Shown one piece after another: positions 1-5,370 of a stretch of DNA of 6,468 nt. Each line of letters begins with the position of its first letter. The stretch's first letter is position 1. Source of the stretch: a bacterium (GTDB lineage Bacteria > Ratteibacteria > UBA8468 > B48-G9 > JAFGKM01); assembly GCA_026416755.1 (NCBI GenBank), contig JAOAEP010000127.1, positions 1 through 6,468 of the forward strand. Reading direction: 5' to 3'. The notes beneath the pieces were generated by a model, which saw nothing but the letters and a program-made list of their open reading frames with translations, was not told the DNA's origin and did not search any database. The translations under genes were made by a program, and so were the position numbers.

Positions 1-624
1 TTCTTCTTCAGTTTTTAAAAGAAAAATAAAATCAATTAATCTTGTTGCGCTTTTTTCCATATCAAGTATTAAATTATTTACCCGAGAAACAAAATAATTG
101 TATGAAAGATATGCTGGTATAGCAACAACAAGCCCTCCTACTGTTGTCAAAAGTGCCTCCCATATACCTCTTGCAAGGTCTCCAGGATGAACAAGCCCTT
201 CTTTTATTTCTATTACCATAAATGCTTTTATCATCCCTGTTACTGTTCCTAATAGTCCTAAAAGAGGGGCAATTACTGCTATTGTAGCAAGTATTACAAG
301 GTATTTTTCAAGTTCAGGGATTTGGTGGTTTGCACTATCATCAATTGCTTCTTTTATTTCATCCCTAGTTCTATCAAGTTTTAAAAGCCCTGCTTTTATA
401 ATATTGGGGACCGGTTTATTTTGACTGGCACATTTTTCTATTGCTTCTTTTATTTTTCTTTTTTTTAAAAGTCCCTCTATTTCTTCTATAAATTTTTCAC
501 TATCAATTTGAGAATTCTTTAAATAAATTAATCTTTCTATTATAATAGCAAGTGTTAAAACTCCACATATAAAGATGGGTATCATTAAATACCCACCTTT
601 CATTATTATTATCCATAGATTCAT
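1..624 (-). CDS. MotA/TolQ/ExbB-family proton channel protein (3' end off window)
   Basis: This is an inner-membrane proton-channel subunit of the MotA/TolQ/ExbB family. Such proteins pair with an ExbD/TolR-type partner and use proton motive force to drive envelope machinery. Read from 624 leftwards there are 208 codons with no stop before the edge, close to the usual family length, so only the tail should be missing. The N-terminus has the typical MKGGYLM-IPIF pattern leading into TM1 (about 12-29), followed by ERLIYL. A charged cytoplasmic region covers about 36-105. TM2 (about 108-135) holds the hallmark GLLGTVTGM (123-131). TM3 (about 153-178) holds GIWEALLTTVGGLVVAIPAY. The threonines in the TM2 and TM3 motifs are those expected to line the channel. 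The 624 start has an AAAGG-like ribosome site 6 bases upstream, and the alternative Met8 has none. An exbD/tolR gene would be expected just left of the window. Family assignment is firm; ExbB versus TolQ is undecided. Confidence 0.93.
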   Translation of the reverse strand, partial: MNLWIIIMKGGYLMIPIFICGVLTLAIIIERLIYLKNSQIDSEKFIEEIEGLLKKRKIKEAIEKCASQNKPVPNIIKAGLLKLDRTRDEIKEAIDDSANHQIPELEKYLVILATIAVIAPLLGLLGTVTGMIKAFMVIEIKEGLVHPGDLARGIWEALLTTVGGLVVAIPAYLSYNYFVSRVNNLILDMEKSATRLIDFIFLLKTEEE

Positions 625-644
625 TTCAACCTTTTCTTTTAAAG

Positions 645-676
645 ATTATATTAACATTTAAAAGAGTTATTATCAA
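645..676 (-). promoter_or_regulatory. Probable leftward promoter of the ExbB/TolQ gene
   Basis: On the minus strand a perfect TATAAT lies at 645-650, which would start transcription near 638 and give a leader of about 14 bases before the ATG at 624. A TTGATA at 671-676 is the only -35-like hexamer; its spacing to TATAAT is 20, longer than ideal, but it is 16 to an alternative TTAATA at 649-654. The -10 is convincing; the -35 is not. Confidence 0.4.
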
Positions 677-699
677 ATTTTTTAAAAAAATGGTAAAAT
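670..699 (+). promoter_or_regulatory. Probable rightward promoter of the lipoprotein operon
   Basis: An extended -10 element, TG-G-TAAAAT, lies at 691-699. A weak -35-like TTATCA lies at about 670-675 with an 18-base spacer. Transcription would start at about 705-707, giving a leader of roughly 49 bases to the ATG at 755. It would also place the upstream in-frame ATG at 707 almost exactly at the transcript's 5' end. The element sits back to back with the leftward promoter. Confidence 0.45.
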
Positions 700-754
700 T
701 AAAAAAATGAAAAAAAAGGTGAAAATTTACCTATTTAAAGAGGGGGGTAAGAAA

Positions 755-1084
755 ATGAAAAATTTAATTTATTTTTTCATATTATTTATTCTTCTTCCCA
801 TTTTCTCGGGATGTGAAAAGAAAAAAGATGAACTTACACCATTAAACTTACCCTCTAAATATGGTGAAACAATGAATAGAGCAATGAAAAAAGCAAGAGC
901 AATGGATAGTATAATATATTTAAAAAATAAGATAAAGACATTTCAACTTCAGGAAGGAAGATTACCTTATTCCCTTGAGGAACTTGTTGAAAAAGGATAT
1001 ATAAAAAAAGAAGAAATGCCAAAACCACCAGAAGGGATGAAATTTGAATATAATTCCAAAACAGGAGAAGTAACGGTTAAATAA
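755..1084 (+). CDS. Small lipoprotein with pseudopilin-like C-terminal segment
   Basis: A 109-residue protein of unknown function. The start at 755 is preferred over an in-frame ATG at 707. It is preceded at a 7-base spacing by a strong GAGGGGGG ribosome site (740-747), and it puts a short basic N-region directly before a hydrophobic stretch (4-17) and the lipobox-like F-S-G-C, with Cys20 as the lipidated residue. The mature part begins with a charged linker (EKKKDELTP). Residues about 45-109 (IYLKNKIKTFQ, GRLPYSLEELVEKGYI, MPKPPEGMKFEY, TGEV) resemble the globular end of type II secretion/type IV pilin-like proteins: helix, 'grlP-sLeeLv', then a small beta region ending in a 'tGeV'-like turn. 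The prepilin N-methylation helix is absent, so this is not a pilin. It is first in an operon with the nitroreductase gene 13 bases downstream. Lipoprotein call is firm; the fold resemblance is inferred. Confidence 0.82.
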   Translation: MKNLIYFFILFILLPIFSGCEKKKDELTPLNLPSKYGETMNRAMKKARAMDSIIYLKNKIKTFQLQEGRLPYSLEELVEKGYIKKEEMPKPPEGMKFEYNSKTGEVTVK

Positions 1085-1097
1085 TAAGGAGGGTAAT

Positions 1098-1628
1098 ATG
1101 GATTTTTATGAAGTTATTAAAACAAGGAGAAGTGTTAGAAGTTATAAAAAAGACCCAATACCAGAGGATGTTCTTGAAAGAGTTTTAAATTCAGCAAGAA
1201 TAGCACCAAGTGGAAGTAATAGACAACCTTGGAAATTCATAATTATAAAAGACCCAAAAATAAAAGAGAAAATGGTTGAATTTTGTGAGGGGCAAAGTTT
1301 TGTTGCGGAAGCACCTATATTAATCGTAGCATGTGGTAGAAATATTCATTATAACAGAGGTGGCTGGATGGGTGATTATAGTGTTATTGTTGACGTTGCA
1401 ATTGCTGTTGACCATCTTACTCTTTCAGCAAGAGCAGAAGGACTTGGCACATGTTGGATTGGTTCATTTGACAATGAAAAAATAAAAAATTTTCTTGGAA
1501 TTCCTGAAGATGTGAATGTAGTTGCCCTTACTCCACTTGGATATCCTTTAGACCCTAAAGTTTTCAAAGAAACAAAAAACAGAAAAGACATTAAAGAAAT
1601 AATCTGTTACGAAAGGTGGGAAGATTGA
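1098..1628 (+). CDS. Nitroreductase family FMN-dependent oxidoreductase
   Basis: A 176-residue flavoprotein of the nitroreductase superfamily, cytoplasmic and probably homodimeric, using FMN and NAD(P)H to reduce a substrate that cannot be named from sequence. The FMN-binding motifs are present: RRSVRSY (10-16, phosphate contacts), APSGSNRQPW (36-45) and EGLGTCWIGSF (114-124), followed by the LGYP turn (147-150) and a basic tail. Length matches the compact members of the family. The family is diverse: it includes nitroaromatic and quinone reductases, and related proteins act in dehalogenation, flavin fragmentation and cyclic dipeptide oxidation. The ATG has an excellent AAGGAGGG site (1086-1093). 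The stop at 1626-1628 overlaps the TTG start of the next gene as TTGA, so the two are probably translationally coupled. Confidence 0.92.
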   Translation: MDFYEVIKTRRSVRSYKKDPIPEDVLERVLNSARIAPSGSNRQPWKFIIIKDPKIKEKMVEFCEGQSFVAEAPILIVACGRNIHYNRGGWMGDYSVIVDVAIAVDHLTLSARAEGLGTCWIGSFDNEKIKNFLGIPEDVNVVALTPLGYPLDPKVFKETKNRKDIKEIICYERWED

Positions 1629-2566
1629 ATTTAAAAAAGATTTTAAAAGTTAAAAAAAATAAATATTATCTTCTAATAGGAGTAATCTTTTTATTTCTTC
1701 TTTTACCTCTAATCTTTAAAGTAATCATTATTAGAAATATAAACATTAATGAAAGATGGGAAGTTTCAGATATAAAATTTTCAACAAAAAACATCAATTT
1801 AAAAGATCTAACTTATAAAGACACTTGGATTTATGTTAAAATAAATGACCTAAAATTAAAACCTTCCTTTATAAAAAATGCTTTTGCTTTTGAAGGTCCA
1901 GGAGAACTTCTTTCTGAGAAGGAAAGAAAGAAAATGAGTGTTGAAGGTAAGATTAAAGGCAATATTATTAATGGAAATTTAATTATTACATCATCAAAAA
2001 TCAATATAGAAAATATGGGGAATTTAAAATTTTATGGTAATTTTTCTAACTGGGGGAAAGATAAATTTGAAGGAATGATTGAACTCAATGGAGTTAATAT
2101 TAAAGAGATCTTAAAAATGACAAAATATAAGATTTCTTTTGACGGTAAAATATTTGGTAAGGTTTTTATAGAGAAAGAAAAAGAGAATTTTAAGGAAGTT
2201 AAATTTGATTTAGAAGTTAAAGATATATTACAAGAAAATATTGAAAGAAAATTAAATTTATTAATAAAAGGAAGGTATATTCCATTAGAAAAGAAAACAT
2301 TAATTGAAGAAGGAATTTTAAGGAATGAAAATGGAGAAAAAATTAAATTTACTGGCTTTATTTCAGAGAGTGAGTTTGAATTTAATTTTGATACAGAAGA
2401 ATTTTCTATAGATGAAATTCTAAAATTACTGCCTGAAGAAATAAGGAAGAAATATAATCTTAAGATTGAAAATTCTAAACTTTCTTTAAATAAATTTGTT
2501 TTGAATTTTTCAAAAAAAAAATTTATTTTGATGGTAATCTCTCCTTTTTTGCAGAACTTCTCTTAA
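1625..2566 (+). CDS. AsmA-like envelope protein, N-terminal part (frame ends after an A10 run)
   Basis: First 313 residues of a protein that continues in the -1 frame to 3228. A GTG at 1616 is an alternative start, but TTG at 1625 is preferred: AAGGTGGG (1613-1620) lies 4 bases upstream, and TTG overlaps the nitroreductase stop as TTGA. A short basic N-terminus is followed by one strongly hydrophobic segment (about 15-31), predicted as an inner-membrane anchor with the rest outside. Beyond it the protein is rich in alternating hydrophobic/polar strands (for example GNIINGNLIITSSKINI and FSNWGKDKFEGMIELNGV), the pattern of AsmA/TamB/YhdP-type long beta-sheet proteins that bridge the envelope and are linked to lipid transport. 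The last 14 residues, after Lys299, are out-of-frame sequence. Family call rests on architecture and sequence style, not on a specific motif. Confidence 0.6.
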   Translation: MNLKKILKVKKNKYYLLIGVIFLFLLLPLIFKVIIIRNININERWEVSDIKFSTKNINLKDLTYKDTWIYVKINDLKLKPSFIKNAFAFEGPGELLSEKERKKMSVEGKIKGNIINGNLIITSSKINIENMGNLKFYGNFSNWGKDKFEGMIELNGVNIKEILKMTKYKISFDGKIFGKVFIEKEKENFKEVKFDLEVKDILQENIERKLNLLIKGRYIPLEKKTLIEEGILRNENGEKIKFTGFISESEFEFNFDTEEFSIDEILKLLPEEIRKKYNLKIENSKLSLNKFVLNFSKKKFILMVISPFLQNFS

Positions 2567-3228
2567 TAAAAGATATTCAATTTAAAAACATAGAGATAGA
2601 AACACTTCAAAATCAGTTCAAATGTGAAAATATAATTTTTTCAAAACTTGAAATAAAAGATATTTTGGGGAAGTTTGACAAAACTTTCAATGGTATTATA
2701 AATTTTTCTTTTTATGAGGGTAATGGAGGGATTAATTTTAAAACTGAAAATCTTTCTTTAATCAAATGTGATTTCTTAATTAAAAATGTAAACATAAATA
2801 AACTTGTTAATTCTTTCAATAAGGATATTATATTTGAGGGTTTAATGAATTTTGAAGGGACATTTTATTTGAAAGGGGAAAAATTTGAGATTGAAACAAT
2901 ATTTAACTCTGTAAGAGTAAAAGGGAAAAAACAATTTATGAATTTTGGAGCAATACAGGTCCTTTCTTCTTTAAGTGGTGGGAATCCAATTAAATATGTG
3001 GGAGGTTCTAATTTTTACTATAAAGATATAAAAGGGAAAATCTCTATAAAAGACAACCATTTTACAATAGAAGGGCTTTTGGGTGAAAAAAATGGAAATC
3101 AATATCTTGTAATAAAACCACTTTTACTTCCAGGGATAAATATACTTGTTAATAAAAGAAATAATACAATAAAACTTGATGAATTGATAAATAGAGTAAA
3201 ACTTGCAATAGAAAGAATTAAATCATGA
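2494..3228 (+). CDS. AsmA-like envelope protein, C-terminal part (-1 frame continuation)
   Basis: Remainder of the gene begun at 1625, in the -1 frame, which is open from 2494 (after a TAA at 2491-2493) to TGA 3226-3228. Sequence from 2521 is protein-like straight away (IYFDGNLSFFAELLLIKDIQFKNIEIETLQ). It has no ATG until well inside, and the first possible start, TTG at 2665, lacks a ribosome site, so independent translation is unlikely. Joining the frames at the A10 run gives one protein of 534 residues. The C-terminal 130 residues carry a beta-rich pattern (MNFEGTFYLKGEKFEIETIF, then YYKDIKGKISIKDNHFTIEGLLG) and end in a basic helix (LINRVKLAIERIKS). This resembles the C-terminal region of AsmA-type proteins, where repeated 'G-x-(hydrophobic)-x-(hydrophobic)' strands are typical. 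The gene overlaps convergent nadE by 6 bp. Confidence 0.6.
   Translation: MCFEFFKKKIYFDGNLSFFAELLLIKDIQFKNIEIETLQNQFKCENIIFSKLEIKDILGKFDKTFNGIINFSFYEGNGGINFKTENLSLIKCDFLIKNVNINKLVNSFNKDIIFEGLMNFEGTFYLKGEKFEIETIFNSVRVKGKKQFMNFGAIQVLSSLSGGNPIKYVGGSNFYYKDIKGKISIKDNHFTIEGLLGEKNGNQYLVIKPLLLPGINILVNKRNNTIKLDELINRVKLAIERIKS
2512..2521 (+). other. A10 homopolymer at the frame switch of the AsmA-like gene
   Basis: Ten consecutive A residues follow TC (TCA AAA AAA AAA TTT). The upstream frame is open to 2566 and the -1 frame is open from 2494, so the switch must fall in this 73-base overlap, and the A10 run is the only obvious slip site in it. Eleven A residues would restore a single 534-codon frame. 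Possible causes are a missed base in a homopolymer, a true one-base deletion, transcriptional slippage, or -1 ribosomal slippage on A AAA AAA. The sequence alone does not decide. Confidence 0.8.
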
Positions 3229-4020
3229 GTATTTTATTTCATCTGGAATCTTGGCAATATTAGGACCTTTTCTCTTAAATTCCGACTTTCTCACTCTTTC
3301 AATAACTTTGTTTACTGTTTCTATATTTAAATCTTTGCTCATCTTAACTATTTCCTCTGGTTTCATCCTTTTTTCTATGTAATAATAGAGAACTATATCT
3401 GCCACTTGATATGTAAAACCAAGTTCTTCTTCATCTGTCTGCCCTTCCCATAATTCAGCACTTGGTTTTTTCTTTAATATCTCTTCTGGAATACCAAGAA
3501 ATTCAGCAAGTTGATAAATTTCTGTTTTGTAAAGGTCTCCAAGAGGATTTATAAGCCATGCGAGGTCTCCAAAAATAGTCCCATAACCAAGATATATCTC
3601 ACTTTTATTACTTGAACCAACAACAATTCCATTAAAATGAACAGATAAATCATAAAGAATACTCATCCTTTCTCTTGAAATTTTATTACCTATTCTTATT
3701 TTATCTGCTTGAGGGAAATTTTTAAAATAGTAGTCAATTTGAGGTGTAACATTAAATCTTAAATATCTTATACCAAGAGTTCTACCAACCATATATGCAT
3801 GGTCAACAGAAATTTTGGGAGTATTTTTATATGGTAAAATTATTCCATATGTATTACTCCTTCCAAAAGCCATTTTACATAAATATCCTAAAACAGTTGA
3901 ATCAACTCCTCCTGACATTCCAAAAATTGCTGTTTCTTTTCCTATCTTTTTAAACTCATCCTTCAAAAATTCAACGAGGAAATCCCTTACTCTTTCTGTA
4001 TTAATCTTAAGTGGCGTCAT
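3223..4020 (-). CDS. nadE: NAD+ synthase, ammonia-dependent type
   Basis: Catalyses the last step of NAD+ biosynthesis: ATP-dependent amidation of nicotinic acid adenine dinucleotide. It is a cytoplasmic homodimeric enzyme of the N-type (PP-loop) ATP pyrophosphatase family. The 265 residues contain the synthetase domain only, with no N-terminal glutaminase domain, so ammonia is the expected nitrogen donor. Seen motifs: PP-loop SGGVDST (36-42); GNKISRERMSILY (111-123); VGSSNKSEIYLGYGT (134-148), where many homologues have GTGN; FGDLAWLINPLGDLYKTE (150-167); and PSAELWEGQTDEEELG (186-201), which carries the acyl-substrate and Mg/ATP contacts. The tail SEFKRKGP (246-253) is also typical. The start at 4020 has a textbook AAAGGAGGT (about 4025-4033). 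It lies 44 bases downstream of tRNA-Glu on the same strand without a visible terminator, so it may be read from the tRNA promoter. Its end overlaps the AsmA-like gene. Confidence 0.96.
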   Translation of the reverse strand: MTPLKINTERVRDFLVEFLKDEFKKIGKETAIFGMSGGVDSTVLGYLCKMAFGRSNTYGIILPYKNTPKISVDHAYMVGRTLGIRYLRFNVTPQIDYYFKNFPQADKIRIGNKISRERMSILYDLSVHFNGIVVGSSNKSEIYLGYGTIFGDLAWLINPLGDLYKTEIYQLAEFLGIPEEILKKKPSAELWEGQTDEEELGFTYQVADIVLYYYIEKRMKPEEIVKMSKDLNIETVNKVIERVRKSEFKRKGPNIAKIPDEIKYS

Positions 4021-4064
4021 AATTACCTCCTTTTTCTGAATCCATATTTGCTAATTCTTGAATA

Positions 4065-4136
4065 TAGCCCCAACGGGATTTGAACCCGTATCTGATGGCT
4101 GAGAACCACCTATCCTGACCATTAGACGATGGGGCC
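4065..4136 (-). tRNA. tRNA-Glu, anticodon CTC
   Basis: A 72-nt cloverleaf on the minus strand. Acceptor stem GGCCCCA/TGGGGCT (with a G1-U72 wobble end pair), T8-C9, D stem GTCT/GGAT around AATGGTCA, A26, anticodon stem GGTGG/CCATC around loop TTCTCAG, a four-base variable region AGAT, and T arm ACGGG-TTCAAAT-CCCGT. The discriminator is A73. The loop gives U33 followed by anticodon CTC, which reads GAG (glutamate). The CCA end is not encoded (TATT follows), so it must be added by the CCA-adding enzyme. The nadE gene follows closely, suggesting a shared tRNA-mRNA transcript. Confidence 0.95.
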
Positions 4137-4150
4137 ATTTAATTTATTTA

Positions 4151-4159
4151 TGGTATAAT
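4151..4159 (+). promoter_or_regulatory. Extended -10 promoter of the PHP-YHS-exonuclease operon
   Basis: An extended -10, TG-G-TATAAT, lies 8 bases before the ATG at 4168. There is no -35 at the usual distance (that region is the tRNA 5' end), which is common for extended -10 promoters. The expected start point, about 4165-4168, coincides with the initiation codon, and no ribosome site precedes it, so the mRNA is probably leaderless. The element overlaps the minus-strand tRNA -10, so the two promoters should exclude each other. Confidence 0.65.
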
Positions 4160-4183
4160 ACTATCAAATGAAGCAATTGTCAA
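4155..4183 (-). promoter_or_regulatory. Strong sigma70-type promoter for tRNA-Glu (and possibly nadE)
   Basis: On the minus strand a perfect -35, TTGACA (4178-4183), is followed by a 17-base spacer and TATTAT (4155-4160) as -10. Transcription would start near 4147-4149, leaving a leader of about 12 bases before the tRNA 5' end at 4136, typical for a tRNA gene. The -35 lies inside codons 4-6 of the divergent PHP gene, and the -10 overlaps that gene's own -10. Confidence 0.8.
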
Positions 4184-5205
4184 TATATAACGAGATTGTA
4201 GGAGTTTTACACATTCATTTTCCTATTAAAAATTGGCCAGAATATATAAAAATAATTGTTGAAGAAGGTAAAAGAGCAAAACTTGATTTTCTTATTTTAA
4301 CTTCTCATACTCCAAAAAAGAAAAAAGAAAAATTTAAAAATTTATTTGTAAATGAAGGATATTATGGAAATATTTTAGTTATCCATGGAGAGGAAGTAGA
4401 CAAAAATAAAAAAGACCATTTTATTGTTATTGGGAAAAATAATTGGACAGATGAAAAAGAAATTGAAGAAATATTAAATAAAGAAAGTTTTATAAAATTA
4501 GTTACTCATCCATATGGGAAACATCGTCTTTTTTTTGTTAAGAAGGACTATAAATGGAATAAGTGGAATAAAAAATTTGATGGAATTGAAGTATGGTCCT
4601 TATTATTTGAATGGGCAAAAAAGACGAAAATTTATAATATACCTATAAGATATTTAAAATTTCCATTAAATGTAAATGGACCAGATGAAAGGATTTTAGA
4701 AAAGTGGGATTCTTTAAATTCTAAAAGAAAAATATGGGGTTTTGCAGGCCTTGATATACACTCTCTTCCATTTTTTTTCAGGGTTTTTGATTTTAAAAAA
4801 AGTTTTTCATATAAAAAAATATTTAAAACATTAAGAAATCATATCTATTTGAGAGAAAATCTCACAAAAAATTTTGAAATTGATAAAATAAAAATTTTAA
4901 ATTCAATAAAAAATGGCAACTTCTTTTTTGCAAATGATTATTTAAGAGAAAGTAGTGGCTTTTATTTTGGTGAATTAGAAGGGAAGTATTTCTGTGGTGA
5001 AGAAGGTAAAATTGGTGATATAATATTAATAAAAAATCCTATTAAAGCAAAAACAAGATTAATAAGAAATGGGAAAATAGTTTTGGAAAAAGAAATAGAA
5101 GAAGAAATTTATAAGGTTGAAAGGGAAGGTAATTATAGAGTTGAAGTTTATATAGATAATAAAAACTGGATTTTTTCTAATAATATTTACATAAAAAGGA
5201 GATGA
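4168..5205 (+). CDS. PHP-domain metal-dependent hydrolase (CehA/McbA-like)
   Basis: A 345-residue PHP (polymerase and histidinol phosphatase) domain protein, expected to be a cytoplasmic metal-dependent phosphoesterase or related hydrolase; the substrate is unknown. The multinuclear metal-site residues appear in the family order: H15 and H17 (VLHIHF), D40 and H47 (LDFLILTSH, where most relatives have TDH), E75 (HGEE), H84 (HFIVIG), H114 (VTHPYG), E141 (GIEVWS), and D196/H198 (GLDIHS). All expected ligands seem present, so it should be active. Residues about 270-345 form a separate beta-rich domain (VEREGNYRVEV, then WIFSNNIYI) of the kind that follows PHP in CehA/McbA-type proteins. No ribosome site precedes the ATG; see the promoter entry for the leaderless start. 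The YHS gene begins 1 base after its stop. Confidence 0.85.
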   Translation: MKQLSIYNEIVGVLHIHFPIKNWPEYIKIIVEEGKRAKLDFLILTSHTPKKKKEKFKNLFVNEGYYGNILVIHGEEVDKNKKDHFIVIGKNNWTDEKEIEEILNKESFIKLVTHPYGKHRLFFVKKDYKWNKWNKKFDGIEVWSLLFEWAKKTKIYNIPIRYLKFPLNVNGPDERILEKWDSLNSKRKIWGFAGLDIHSLPFFFRVFDFKKSFSYKKIFKTLRNHIYLRENLTKNFEIDKIKILNSIKNGNFFFANDYLRESSGFYFGELEGKYFCGEEGKIGDIILIKNPIKAKTRLIRNGKIVLEKEIEEEIYKVEREGNYRVEVYIDNKNWIFSNNIYIKRR

Positions 5206-5206
5206 A

Positions 5207-5368
5207 ATGGGCAAGAAAAAATATAAAGATGTTGTTTGTAGAAAATGGTTATCAAAGGAAACAAAAAATATGTTTGAAAAGGATGGGAAAATATATTATT
5301 TTTGTAGTCCTAAATGTAAGGAGAAATTTGAAAAAGAGTCAGATAAATATATAAAACTTGTTGGTTAA
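5207..5368 (+). CDS. Small YHS-domain metal-binding protein
   Basis: A 53-residue protein that is almost entirely a YHS (TRASH-like) domain. Visible features are DVVCRKW (8-14, matching the family's DPVCGM), YYFCSPKCKEKFE (30-42), and the closing DKYIKL (46-51). Cys11, Cys33 and Cys37 are the expected metal ligands. Such domains bind soft or transition metals (copper, iron or similar); the usual Gly-Met after the first Cys is replaced by Arg-Lys-Trp, so metal preference cannot be inferred. The start is supported by AAGGAG (5196-5201) 5 bases before the ATG, inside the end of the PHP gene. The exonuclease gene begins 2 bases after the stop, so all three genes are probably co-translated. Confidence 0.85.
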   Translation: MGKKKYKDVVCRKWLSKETKNMFEKDGKIYYFCSPKCKEKFEKESDKYIKLVG

Positions 5369-5370
5369 TA

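Noticed and set aside
1376..1591. Minus-strand open frame of 71 codons inside the nitroreductase gene
   Set aside because: It lies entirely inside a well-supported gene on the other strand, has no recognisable motif and looks like an antisense shadow.
2665..3228. A separate gene starting at TTG 2665
   Set aside because: There is no ribosome site, and protein-like sequence continues upstream in the same frame to the A10 run, so it is the tail of the preceding gene.
3815..4039. Plus-strand open frame of 74 codons opposite the nadE start
   Set aside because: It covers the conserved PP-loop region of nadE in antisense and has no ribosome site or domain.
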